Assembly (NCBI GenBank): GCA_010093685.1
Contig: MU006223.1
Location: 15,001-66,387, forward strand
Reading direction: 5' to 3'
From: Ophiobolus disseminans
Lineage: Eukaryota > Ascomycota > Dothideomycetes > Pleosporales > Phaeosphaeriaceae
DNA length: 51,387 bases
The stretch's first letter is position 1. The number at the start of each line of letters is the position of its first letter. Made by a program: the position numbers and the translations under genes. This document shows, piece by piece, positions 32,335 through 42,079 of the stretch. The notes under the pieces were generated by a model. It searched no databases and was not told the DNA's origin. It saw only the letters and a program-made list of their open reading frames with translations.

Positions 32335-33832
32335 ATGGTGTCCGGAGATACCTTTACGTTGGCAGATATATTGGCAATAGCTAATATCCATCCTTTCTAC
32401 GCCTGCAATGTCAAATACCCACCCGATGCAGACACAATCCGCATGGCGCGAGAAAGAGCGTCTGAAGACACAGCGGAGCTAGATTTGAAGTCTCAGCCGG
32501 CCCTTTGGAGGAGTACTCTGTAAGGGCCCGAGAGTGTTCAAGCTTTCAGACAAAGCTCCAGACTGACTCTCTATAGTTACAGCACAATCAACCGGCTGAT
32601 GGAGGATACGAATCCTGAGAATGGATTTCGCCATGGCGTTTACACAAGTATCACCGGTGGTGGAAGTGGTTCAAGACCAATACTCTTTTTGACCGATGTC
32701 CAAGAGAACCGTCGAGCTAGGGTAGATTTCGGCAGATTCCTTCGCAGGATGGGGTTGCTGTCAAATTCAGAATGGGTAGTTACGACACACACCAGTGGAG
32801 AACTTTACAGGTTCGAACCCGTCTTGACCACAGCCCTGGTTTGATGCTAATCGCTATGCCAGGTCTCTAGATCTGACCTCGGAATGTTTTGAGAATGCGG
32901 GGGCATCCGTTCTTGCCGCCGGGCATATCATGTCACCAGCCGAAGTCGTTCAACTTATGGTCATCTACCACGCAACTGTTTTGAGTGGCGAGTCAAGTCA
33001 GATCGTGGCCATCGTGTACTACATCTCCACGATGCCCCCAGAAGAGCGCACTAGGTTCAAGCTTGACAAGATCATCTACACCTCCGAGGGTCTCACCCCA
33101 TCGCAAAGATCACACATCTACGAAGTCCTCGGAAATATCAAGATATACTCGATCTTGGGTAGCGCCGAGGCAGGTCCTTATGCCGTCAGTTGTCCCCGGC
33201 TCATTGGAAGCCACTGGGCCACCGCATCATATGAAGACTTTGTCTTCGATACACGGATGACTAGGATCGAGATTCTCCCGCTTTCATTCTCGGAGTACGA
33301 TTCCTTTTGCAAGCCCGTGGCAGATGGAGAGCTAGGTATTGTTGCACAGACATCTTTGACGCGTCTACGCAACCCTCTCGTACGATACATTACTGGGGAT
33401 GTTGGGTTACTCCACAGTCTTCCAGAAGATACCAGAGCCGTGATTCATGAACAGGATTGGAAATATCTGCGAGTCCTTCGTTTGCAGGGAAGAGACCGTC
33501 GTTTCAGCTTCGAGTGGGATAGTAACTACCTCGAGTTCAGTGGGCTGAAAGCTTTGATGAATGGTCCTCAGTCCGGGGTTGTGCTGTGGCAAGCTATACT
33601 GGACAAAATGGAGCCATCGTTGGAAGGGTCCATCGAACTGCGCGTTCTTCGCTCCAACCAAAGCAGCGATGCAATGTCCGAGAAGGACTTGATACACCGG
33701 ATTGAAATCTTCTTCCATGTTTGCCCTCCAAATCGTCATCGATTCAAGTTAGTGTTTTTAGAAGACGATAGGATGTTCAAGCGAAGTACTACGGGAAGGA
33801 AAATTGTTCAATTTGTAAACAATTACAATTAG
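32335..33832 (+). CDS. Acyl-adenylate-forming ligase (PaaK/LuxE-like AMP-binding enzyme), 462 aa
   Basis: The family activates a carboxylic acid as acyl-AMP, for transfer to CoA, an amine or another enzyme. Three exons join cleanly: 32335-32519, 32577-32810 and 32863-33832. Introns are 57 nt (GTAAGG...CTATAG) and 52 nt (branch TGCTAATC, acceptor GCCAG). The phosphate-binding loop is SITGGGSGS (about 86-94). Downstream are ELYRSLDL and ENAGASVLAAG across the second splice, YSILGSAEAGPY (A5-like, with a Glu after the Ala), RYITGDVG (A7-like) and LQGRDRRFSFEW near the C-domain hinge. The gene looks intact. It has no carrier-protein or condensation domain, so it is not an NRPS. It is the rightmost cluster gene, in the same direction as the oxygenase. 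The acid substrate is not predictable from sequence. Confidence 0.85.
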
Positions 33833-34139
33833 TGTCGAGGATAAGTTACAGTCTGTAAGTGACTTAGTGGTATATGGAGGAGGAGTAGTCACATGATTGA
33901 TGGCACGTGGAAGTGGTCCTAGCGGGAGCTTTGGGTGCGACTGCATATCAGGGATACCCGATCTTGTGATGCGAGCTTGCACAGTCGATACAATACGAAC
34001 AGTACCACCACTACCGTTGTGCCTTGGTAGAGCTCACCATTGGGTAGTCATACTACTACTAATGGTGCTAGCTGCTCAATAATTAGCTATATTTAGGCGC
34101 TGTCTCATCTCTGTTGATATACACACTAGTTTTGTGGCT
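33833..34139. other. Intergenic, no gene seen
   Basis: This stretch holds the 3' flank of the ligase and of the truncated SDR gene. Nothing is recognised. Confidence 0.4.
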
Positions 34140-34745
34140 CTAGGCCCCTTTAGGCTTTAGCCCATCAACATACTCCTGGAGAATCTGCCTACAATCTTCA
34201 TCGAACACCAAACCCAGCCTCCTCGCATTCCCCAAGTCTTCTGTTTGTGGCCAACTGTTTAGCAGCCTTTGTGCCTCTGTAACTGGAGTTGGCTGTGGTG
34301 AGCGAACTTGTGTATTGATGTTGCTATCGAGAGTGCAATATGGAGGAGCAGAAAGACACTAGGCCTTGAGTGGACGCGCTAACCGCGCTCACCTCGAACA
34401 CTCTGCATCTCGCTCGGTTCTTAGCAAAGCCAGCTTTTCCTTACCACACACCTCAACAAAAGCATCATACATATCGCCAAGCGTGACGGAGATGCCCGGC
34501 ATATAGACTACACGAATAGACGCAGGCAGAGCATTATTCGGCGCATGCATGATGCGAAAGAAACTTCCATTAATAACCAGAGGACTACACATCACCTGGC
34601 GCGCGGCTCGGTCTTCGGTTGAAACGATGCACTCAAGACCTGCCATGGGCCCGCGTACCATGCCGCTGAGGAAGGTGGTTGCTGATCGACTAGGCGCACC
34701 AGTCTGGACTGTCACGGTTGGGAGGCGTACGCTGAAGGTGTAAAG
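34140..34745 (-). pseudogene. 5'-truncated SDR / NAD-dependent epimerase (DenD-like) C-terminus
   Basis: The minus strand from about 34745 encodes the C-terminal third of an extended SDR: LPTVTVQTGAPSRSATTFLS, then VVYMPGISVTLGDMYDAF and GKEKLALLRTERD. A 69-nt intron (34392-34324, GTGAGC...GATAG) joins it in frame to the last exon. That exon contains LLNSWPQTEDLGNARRLGLV and ILQEYVDGL and stops with TAG at 34140-34142. The match is to the D-erythronate dehydrogenase-like SDR group. The N-terminal Rossmann fold with its NAD site is absent; an in-frame stop and unrelated sequence lie upstream of 34745. The clean splice shows that loss of the 5' part, not slow decay, killed the gene. Confidence 0.75.
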
Positions 34746-34973
34746 GGCTGAGCCCTAGGTCACATGACTAGGCTACTAGCCTAGTCGCTTCCTTGCTCCT
34801 ATCACCCCTGCTACCATGAGCATGTGGGCCGCGCGCCAACCCCAACAAAGCAGGATAGCTACCTACACTCTTCTTCCCTTTATCTCGACTGTAAATAGCC
34901 TCTGGACTAGGTAGCTGGAATGCGGTCGAGATCACGACGCAACTGAAGATACCGATGATAACAAATTGGCGTC

Positions 34974-35340
34974 ATGTCAGAAGACACCGCCATGCCGAAC
35001 CCCGCAGAGGGCACCCACATGCCGATGAACGAAACGAACCAGCTGCCGATGCTGCTGCAGAAGATCGAAGAAACAAGCAATAGAGAGAAGGAGACAAGTG
35101 CTAGGATAAGAATGTTGGAGACGTCTTCCCAACTACCTGGTTGCAGCGCAGACGCCACAACGACGCCGACGCCAACGCCAACGCCGACGCCAACACCAAC
35201 GCCGACGACGAAGCCAATCGCAGAAGCGAGCGTCACGCCTATCTACACTACCTGAAAGCCACGCCCGAGCTTACCCCACCCTCCCACGTTTAGCGGCAGT
35301 AAATCCTATCCATGTGAACACCCTCAACTATGCCCCGAGG
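34974..35340 (+). pseudogene. Retrotransposon gag-like N-terminal remnant
   Basis: The frame from ATG 34974 (MSEDTAMPNPAEGTH) encodes a polar, coiled-coil-like start (MLLQKIEETSNREKETSARI) and a Thr-Pro repeat made by an (ACGCCG/ACGCCA)n tract at about 35154-35210. It stops at 35255. In another frame directly after comes RPSLPHPPTFSGSKSYP, which resembles the Gypsy gag phrase RP.LPDPP.F.G. I infer a decayed gag; no pol follows. Confidence 0.4.
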
Positions 35341-35446
35341 TCCATTTAACATCGCGTCTTTACGATTGTCTTGCATTTACACATACCCAAGCACGTGGAG
35401 CGGCAATTAAAGATGGGTATATGGCGTTCTTCCCTTTTCAGTACGC

Positions 35447-35498
35447 TTTGCATGGTCACTTTGCATGGTCACTTTGCATGGTCACTTTCCATGGTCGC
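35447..35498. repeat. 13-bp tandem repeat, four copies
   Basis: TTTGCATGGTCAC is repeated at 35447, 35460 and 35473, with a fourth variant TTTCCATGGTCGC at 35486-35498. No function is evident. Confidence 0.95.
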
Positions 35499-35873
35499 GT
35501 ATGTAGCGACCCAACAAATCAAGCATTGTCTCATGAACAACCTGCATCCAATTCGCGCACTTGCTCACTGTTCATGTTATGTGCGCTTTGTAACCCTGAG
35601 GGGTAAATCAATGTTTGGCATAGTTACATTGCATGAACGTTCTGCAAATATCAAGAAATCTCGCTTATAGTGAACTGTCTTTGGTTGGAGATGCGCTTTT
35701 TTGTCAGCCTGGTGCTCAGCCTCACTGCGCGCCATCGATCCGAACCGATCCAGGCACCGCTCAGTAGATATGCACGAGCCAGTAATGTCAGTGAAATGCT
35801 AGTGGCTGCCCGGTAGCCATTTGGCAGGGATGTTAAGTAATTCGGTCTAAGTGCTCAGGACCACAACCGATGC
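35499..35873. other. Intergenic, no gene seen
   Basis: I see no conserved coding frame or RNA gene. This stretch precedes the ornithine decarboxylase promoter. Confidence 0.4.
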
Positions 35874-36382
35874 GTGAAAATTGATCACTCTAACTCCCCG
35901 CGCCGTCGCCTTCTTCTCTTCTCGACTTCACCTTAATACCGCATTCACCACCTTGCTAGGCCTCGCTTTCTATAAAGCGACACCTGCTCTTCTTCATTAC
36001 CACCGCACGACCGCCTTTGGTCGCCCCAAAGGCCCGCATTTCATCAAATTCCGGCCTCGATCCTGCTCAACCTCCAAATTGTCTCTACTCGACAAGCACA
36101 CGTATTAAAAAACATCCCGCCCCCTAAGGATCTTGTCGCCGTCGTCTAAGAAGGAACTGGAGCGCCTTTTCTTTTTGTCTCCTACCCCAACCCTCGACCA
36201 GCCCGAACTACAGCTGCCGCATAGCACGCCTACAGCGGTTCTTCCTCTTGCGGAGGAAGCAGCCAGACCTCGCCCATCACTAAGCTTCAGCCTCGCACCC
36301 TTCAAGCCAACTTAATACGGCATCGACGACCCAGCTCACAAACTTCACAATCAGTCAGCTACCAGGAATCAACATCTGGGGT
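35874..36382 (+). promoter_or_regulatory. Promoter and ATG-free leader of ornithine decarboxylase
   Basis: TATAAAG at 35971-35977 sits in CT-rich DNA about 400 bp upstream of the start codon. Reading the plus strand from 35874 to 36382, I find no ATG at all, so the first AUG of any transcript from this promoter is the true start at 36383. A long, CT-rich leader without upstream AUGs fits a highly translated housekeeping gene. Whether polyamines control it cannot be told. Confidence 0.55.
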
Positions 36383-37723
36383 ATGGCACCTTCTGCTATC
36401 AACCTTCCTCAAGAAGATCAATTCCCGTTGAAAGACAATCTGTCGTTCGACACCTGTTTAGTTGGTAGTGTTGACAATCATAGCGCCTGGACATCCAAGC
36501 AGATGATTGAGGAGGCTCTGAGGAGCCGTGTCAAGGCTATTGATCCTGATACCTGTGACGTCGGCGACGAAGATCCCTTCTTCGTCGCTGACCTGGGCGA
36601 GGTCTACCGCCAGCATTTGCGCTGGAAGACGAATTTACCCCGTGTCAAGCCGCACTATGGTGAGTCAACGAAGCATGAAAGGCTATGTAGAACTGCCGCT
36701 GACATCTGAACAGCCGTCAAGTGCAACCCCGACAAGCAAGTCTTGCGCCTCATGGCCGCTCTGGGCCTTGGCTTCGATTGCGCATCCAAAAACGAGATCG
36801 AGACTGTTCTTAACTTGGGTGTTGATCCCTCTCGCATCATCTACGCGCAGCCTTGCAAAACCAAGTCCTACGTGCGGTACGCCGCTCAGTCTGGCGTCAA
36901 GCAGATGACTTTCGACAACGCCGACGAGCTCTATAAGACAAAGCAGCTCTTCCCGGACGCCAACCTATACCTGCGCATCCTGACAGATGATTCGGCCAGC
37001 TTGTGCCGTCTCAGTTGCAAGTTTGGCGCCTCTCTGGACACCACCGCCAAGCTCTTGGAATTGGCGAAGAAGCTGGAGCTCAACGTGGTTGGCGTAGCCT
37101 TCCACGTCGGTTCGCGCGCATCAGACCCCAAGGCCTTCCAGAGGGCTGTGCAGGACGCCCGGTTCATCTTCAACCAGGCGACTGATCTCGGCTTCAACAT
37201 GCACACCTTGGACGTTGGCGGCGGCTTCGCGGATGATGAGTCTTTCGAGCTTATGGCCGCTGTGCTCTCCGCTGAACTGGACAAATACTTCCCGTCCCAC
37301 ATCCGCATCATAGGCGAGCCTGGACGCTACTATGTCTCCACCGCCTTCACCATCGCATGCCACGTCATCGCCCGCCGCACCGTCAACGATGCCACGCTCG
37401 GCACAACATCGTACATGTTGCACCCTGTGCCGCATGTGCTGAAGAATGGCAACAATGTCTTGTACAATGTCCGTCGTTCAGGGTACGATACGCCCTCTCA
37501 GGTGGAGTACTCCATCTGGGGCCCGACTTGCGACGGTATCGATGTCATCTCGAAGGGCTGCACGTTTCCCGAGTTGCTGGACGTTGGTGACTGGCTCTAC
37601 TTTGAGGAGATGGGTGCGTACACCAAGTGCTCTGCTACTCGCTTCAACGGCTTCAGCGACAGCCATGAGGTTGTGTATGTGTGCAGCGAGTCTGGTGCTG
37701 CTGCTCTAAGATACATAACTTAA
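36383..37723 (+). CDS. spe1: Ornithine decarboxylase, 428 aa
   Basis: This PLP enzyme of the cytosol converts ornithine to putrescine, the first step of polyamine synthesis. Exons 36383-36659 and 36714-37723 flank a 54-nt intron (GTGAGT...ACAG) placed inside the PLP-lysine motif, giving HYAVKCNPDKQ with Lys95. Further family marks are PCKTKSYVRYA, HVGS (223-226), LDVGGGF, the phosphate-binding GEPGRYYV (about 293-300) and the active-site cysteine in WGPTCDGID (Cys365). Length and all catalytic residues are normal, and codon use is GC-rich and clean. It lies outside the biosynthetic block, separated by broken genes, so I regard it as the conserved housekeeping copy and not a cluster gene. Putrescine supply to the cluster is possible but unsupported. 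Confidence 0.96.
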
Positions 37724-39262
37724 TAGATTACGTGAAAAATCCCGCGATGCGTGGCTGAACCGCCTCAAGATACTTCCCCACGCGAGAGAGAAGACGGAGC
37801 CGTGGCCGACGATCCCGCTCCTGATTGCTCAGGGACATGATTGGCACTTGCTAGTCATATCTAGGGCAGGCGAGAAGACGGTTATAAGTGACAGAATTGA
37901 TGTGGGAAGTAAAATGTCGTGTTTTGATGCTATGAAGGTGGTGGCGGCGCTACACTGGTGCATGGATTGGGCGGAGATGGTGTGGCGGCCGTGGTTCTTG
38001 TCGTTGATTAAAGATGTAAATCATTACGATTAACTTATAGACAAAGCGAAAGGCTAAGCAAGTTAGTTGGTTCTGATCTTGTAAAAACTCGAGTAGAGTT
38101 CGCAAAGGGAAACAACACACCACACCCTGCCTCTGCGGACGTTGCGTGTGCTGTGCAGTCAGAGAAAATAGCTAAGTTAGAGAGAGACGGTAATCCCATG
38201 CATTCAGACTGTTGTCCTCGACCCGCTCTGACTCTTATTCTCCTTGTTCGGCTCCTATTCCTCAACGTTTGGGTGTCCCAGTGCTCATCCTACCTCTGCT
38301 ATTGCCCTGCTCAAGTTGGCAAATCTAGCAGCTGATGCGGAGATAGTATCGGTAGTGGTGGTGGTGGTGGAGAAGAGCAGAGATGTGTGAAAGTATGTGT
38401 GAGGGTGAGTGTGATCATGAGTATAGGGTTGAAGGAGTAGAGCATGTAGACCAGGTACCCAGCTACAACGTGCTCTCGCCTTCTTTGTAGTAGGTAATGA
38501 TGGTGAGTAGCGGCATCACTTAGATAGGCATCGCATACGAGATCTTACTTGCTCCGCGGTCTGATAAGCAATGAATAAGTTGGGCAGGTGAAGACTCGTT
38601 CCGAGTGTTAAATGGGAGGAATTATCGTGGCCAAAAGTGTAACGCTCAAAACATATCGTAATTTCTAAGCAGCTTCATTGCAAGCTCAATTAAGCAACGG
38701 CGTTGATCTCCACTTCCCACCACCACCATCCTCCATGTAGCCGCCATGGGAGCGAGGGCGATGGGATCGACTAGGCGACTGCGAGCTATCTCGCGCTCAC
38801 GAGAGGATTGTGTCAATTTTCGTAGAGCTACATAGTCAGCACACGCGCGACATCAACCTCAAACCGGTATAACCGCAGCGTTACGCAGTTGTCCCAGGTG
38901 TTGCGCGTGAGTGATCCCAATCGCGACGACTTGACAACAGGAAAGGGTGAGCGGTCGTAGCTAGGATTGTGTTGGACGAGGTTTGGATTTGCTGATTGAT
39001 ATGCGAGTTAGTGTTCACGTATGAGGCGTATTACTCTGGGGTGCTGTCCTAACGTATGAAGTAACTTACCTGTTCTTCGGTTACGAGGCCTATGCTAGAG
39101 GAGCCGCGATGACGTGCGCGTTCGTTGCGCGTTCGCTCCCTCCACCATCTTTCCGACGTTCACACCACGCTTTCGAGTCTTATCACTCATGCCCTTCTCA
39201 CACGGATACCATGTTCCTTATTGGGCCCTGCTTCTTAAAACCCTTTGCAACACACGCCCTGC
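37724..39262. other. 1.5-kb intergenic region, no convincing gene
   Basis: This stretch holds the ornithine decarboxylase 3' region, a short (GGT)n tract near 38355 and only small non-conserved open frames on both strands. I see no RNA gene or mobile-element end. Confidence 0.45.
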
Positions 39263-39727
39263 TCAAAAAGTGCTAATAAAGTCGTTGAACTTATCGCTTC
39301 GCAGGGTGTCAAATGGTTCGAGCCAATAGCCATATATAGCCACATTAGCATGAGCGAAGGAGCCGCCACGGGATGAAGACCACTTCCTTTTCAACGAGTT
39401 GCCTTCAATATCGAACTGCTGAACTCGCAAGCTTGGCTGTCCCTTAGCACTAGGAGTAGCAATTATTACGTGCTCTGGAAAGGTTGTTAATGGGCGCTTC
39501 CGATCCGCTTCTGTTCTAACTACGGCCACGAATATTGCCTTATCGTTAGCACGAGTGATCATTTTTGCTACCCGACGCAAGTCGTCTACGGTACGTTTAT
39601 ATCGGAAACACCTAGGCTCTAGCTCTGCGTTGTAGCTGTCTGCGTTGTACAGCAGTCTCGGCGGTGAGCTAGACCTAGGCGATGTCGGTTCCTGGGCTGA
39701 GTTAGTCCTCTTTCTTTTCCTGTTCAA
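39263..39727 (-). CDS. Hypothetical protein, 154 aa
   Basis: An uninterrupted minus-strand frame starts with a basic, Ser/Pro-rich tail (MNRKRKRTNS). It continues with a mixed alpha/beta-looking stretch (CFRYKRTVDDLRRVAKMITR, AIFVAVVRTEADRKRP, FPEHVIIATPSAKG) and ends FNDFISTF. I do not recognise the family. The 18-bp minisatellite begins at its 5' end. The length and plausible composition favour a real gene, but a fragment of a mobile element is possible. Confidence 0.45.
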   Translation of the reverse strand: MNRKRKRTNSAQEPTSPRSSSPPRLLYNADSYNAELEPRCFRYKRTVDDLRRVAKMITRANDKAIFVAVVRTEADRKRPLTTFPEHVIIATPSAKGQPSLRVQQFDIEGNSLKRKWSSSRGGSFAHANVAIYGYWLEPFDTLRSDKFNDFISTF

Positions 39728-39735
39728 GATAGGGT

Positions 39736-40100
39736 CGCTGCGTGTGTCGTTGGCGTTGTACGTGTCGTCGCCGTCGTGTGTGTCGTTGGCGTTGTACGTG
39801 TCGTCGCCGTCGTGTGTGTCTTCGCCGTCGCGTGTGTTTTCGCGGTGGCGTGTGTTGTCGCGGTGGCGTGTGTTGCCGCGGTGGCGTGTGTTGTCGCGGT
39901 GGCATGTGTTGTCGCGGTGGCATGTGTTATCGCGGTGGCGTGTGTTGTCGCGGTGGCGTGTGTTGTCGCGGNNNNNNNNNNNNNNNTCGCGGTGGCGTGT
40001 GTTGTCGCGGTGGCATGTGTTGTCGCGGTGGCGTGTGTAGTCGCGGTGGCGTGTGTTGTCGCCGTCGTGTGTGTCGCCACCGTTGTGTGTGTTTTTACTA
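39736..40100. repeat. 18-bp GC-rich minisatellite, interrupted by an assembly gap
   Basis: The unit GTGTTGTCGCGGTGGCGT and close variants repeat head to tail. In the left part the variant reads with TCGCCGTC and GTTGGCGTTG. All frames stay open because 18 is divisible by three, producing spurious Cys/Gly-, Val/Ala- or Thr/Ala-rich reading frames. The 15 Ns at 39972-39986 lie inside the array, so its true length is not known. Confidence 0.95.
39972..39986. other. Assembly gap (15 N)
   Basis: A run of 15 undetermined bases lies within the minisatellite. Confidence 1.
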
Positions 40101-40364
40101 GGAGATGAAGGGCGAAACCGTGCTTAAGGTTAGAGTAATTGTTTGGAAGAGGGAAAACGGGGCAAAGGTAAGACTGAACTTCAAAAATTAAATGTTCTTT
40201 TCAAGGGTACAGAATGTGCATTAGAACCGTGCAATTCAAACGCACTCTTCCAAATTCTAATCCAAGTCGTGGTTGTTGAGATGTTGCAATTAAAAGAGGG
40301 GGGGTGCAGCAGTGCAGGACCGGCATACGCTAAGCCCAAAACGAATTATTCTTACCTCCTACCA
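40101..40364. other. Intergenic flank of the Gypsy 3' LTR
   Basis: No gene is recognised. Base composition is still normal here; the AT-rich, RIP-like region begins inside the adjoining LTR. Confidence 0.4.
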
Positions 40365-40663
40365 TGTAAGGGGCCAGGCTGAAGACAGCAGGAAGGCTAG
40401 GTTAAACCATGATGAATTCGATGGAGTCTATCTAGAGCTAGAGAGCAGGCTGACTTTATAGCAGACTGCTAGCTTCTGGAAGTTTCTACTTACATTAGCA
40501 TTTGTCAGCTGTTAGAAGAACATATCTTGTTCTAGCTAGTTCCCGGACATTCTATGACATTCCAGGACATTCTATAATGTTCTAGGACATTCTATAATGT
40601 TCCCTACTCTTCTATTAAACTAAAGTGACTCTACTAAGGATAGCAGAGGTCTAACCTCTTATA
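40365..40663 (-). mobile_element. Gypsy element 3' LTR (299 bp)
   Basis: On the minus strand the LTR begins TATAAGAGGTTAGACCTCTG at 40663 and ends GGCCCCTTACA at 40365. The first TATA replaces the TGTA seen in the copy at 2871, a G-to-A change as RIP makes. A polypurine tract (GAGAGGGGGGGTAA on the minus strand, 40664-40677) abuts it. This proves it is the 3' LTR of a minus-strand element extending to higher coordinates. Near the inner end there is a run of GGACATTCTATAATGTTC-type palindromic repeats. Confidence 0.85.
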
Positions 40664-41148
40664 TTACCCCCCCTCTCTAATCTATGTGCAGTAGTGTTAT
40701 GTCTAAAGTACTGCCCTTTATCACCTCTTCTAAATCCAGCTAGAAGCTATTTAGAGTGTTAATTGCGGTGTAGAGTAGTGAAGGCTTCCTACTTATCTAA
40801 GGCTTTGTTATCTTTAAGATTTTCCACTAGCTTAAAGGTTATAAGGGCATTTCTAGTCTATTTAACCTTAAAGAACAGCCTATTCCTGTAGGTCACTTCA
40901 GCTATAATCTATTCCACTTCTAATTCTAGTTCTCTATTAACTTAGACAGGTGCTAGTTAAGTGTCGTTATTAGGCTAGCTAGGGAAGGGATCTAAGAAAG
41001 CTAGTCTTAGGCGATCTATGTAGAAGATATTGTAGACGCCTAGTAGTGTGTTAAGCCTAACTAAGTGTAGGCTAATAACTTTAATAACTGTGTATTTAGC
41101 ATTCTTCTAGTTAAGTTTATTGTTTAGTCTTATTAGAACAAGGTTCCT

Positions 41149-41365
41149 CTAGTAGTATGACTACCATAGATCACCGAGTAAGGAGAGGGACGAGGTGGGA
41201 TAGCTGCAACGTATTGTGTTGTTTCGTAAAAGAGGCTACACTAACTTCACGTAAGGACGTTACAGTTAGCCGTGCCTCCCTTACATCGGAGGTACCACGG
41301 CCCTTCCTTCTACTAACCTGGACTGAACCCACACATTCTCAACAAGTCTTCTATTTAATAGTTGC
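41149..41365. mobile_element. Small GC-balanced insertion in the Gypsy gene (about 217 bp)
   Basis: The Gypsy reading frame is interrupted here. TTCCT occurs on both sides (41144-41148 and 41366-41370), compatible with a 5-bp target duplication. Most of the insert (about 41158-41344; TGACTACC...TCTCAACA) has normal base composition and TG...CA ends like a solo LTR, but the TG/CA limits do not coincide with the TTCCT flanks. The exact type is open. Confidence 0.45.
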
Positions 41366-41889
41366 TTCCTATAGAAGAGCTAGACTTTGTTATTTACTTG
41401 CAGTGTAGAAGGCTTATACCTATACTTATTTGCCTAATGCTCCTACTCTTGCTGTGTTTTAGCTATTGTAGTTTGTGCTATATTAAAAGCATGCTTAAGC
41501 TTCTTAACAATTGCCTTTGCCTTGTTATAATTAGGTTGTAGATATACTTCTAGCTCTTCTTAGTTTAGTCCTTAAGAGATATCTAGTTAGATAGGGTCAA
41601 CATTGTAGCTATGTTAAAGGAAGAAGAGCGAGACTCTTGTTAACCTTGCTTCACGCCTTTTAATAGTAATTAAGGCCTTTAGAAGAAGGTCTACCTAATT
41701 GCTCTGTCCCCGCCTAATAAAGGCACGGAGATAGGCTTTAATAATGCTGTTTATCCTCTTAGCAGATCTATTAGTCTGTAGATACTATGCTGTAGATAAG
41801 CGGCGTGTAATGTTTATTATCTTAGTTAGGATAGCCTAGAAATAACTAGTAAACTAGGTACTACGGTCGGAGACAATAGCATTAGGTAG

Positions 41890-41894
41890 CTAGT
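41890..41894. repeat. Target-site duplication of the Copia element, left copy
   Basis: CTAGT is identical to 47145-47149, flanking the complete Copia element. Confidence 0.9.
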
Positions 41895-42068
41895 TGTCAG
41901 ATAGTATGAAGTTTAATCTTGATGTAATTTTGATCGTGTTAATTAATTTTTCTGTTTTTCGTCTTCTCTCTAGGTTCGTGGTTTTCCACAATAGAGGGGC
42001 ACCTGCATAAGCGCACTTTCTTCTAACAGGCCCTAAACTCAATGTCCAATAGTACCTTATATCTAACA
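41895..42068 (-). repeat. Copia 3' LTR
   Basis: A 174-bp LTR with TGTCAGAT...ATCTAACA ends (inverted 8-mers once the last G-to-A change is allowed for). The polypurine tract is on its higher-coordinate side. Confidence 0.92.
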
Positions 42069-42079
42069 CACCCCCTTAG

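Larger units (their letters stand above)
40664..41894 (-). pseudogene. Gypsy (Ty3-like) integrase C-terminal half, RIP-degraded
   Basis: On the minus strand the core integrase sequence is readable from 41890 downward: LPNAIVSDRST, ITRRLSTA, YLQTNRSAKRINSIIKAYLR and RRGQSN, as in Ty3/Gypsy integrase. A GPY-like/linker segment follows at about 41140-40970 (KNAKYTVIKVISLHLVRLNT, NIFYIDRLRLAFLDPFPS). Stop codons (TAG, rarely TAA) stand where Gln or Trp is usual. The Copia element enters right after 41894, and the rest of the integrase resumes at 47145. The frame is further interrupted by a small insertion at 41149-41365. Confidence 0.85.

Noticed and set aside
32810..32822. GGTTCGAACCC resembling a tRNA T-arm B box
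   Set aside because: It lies at the second splice donor of the ligase gene, and no cloverleaf can be drawn around it.
34974..35255. Thr-Pro repeat protein as an independent gene
   Set aside because: The Thr-Pro tract is a microsatellite, and the following sequence resembles retrotransposon gag, so a remnant is more likely.
36383..37723. Ornithine decarboxylase as a member of the metabolite cluster
   Set aside because: It is a standard housekeeping gene separated by 2.5 kb of broken genes and repeats; no sequence evidence ties it to the cluster.
39645..40108. Cys/Gly-, Val/Ala- and Thr/Ala-rich open frames
   Set aside because: All derive from the 18-bp minisatellite; some cross the 15-N gap.
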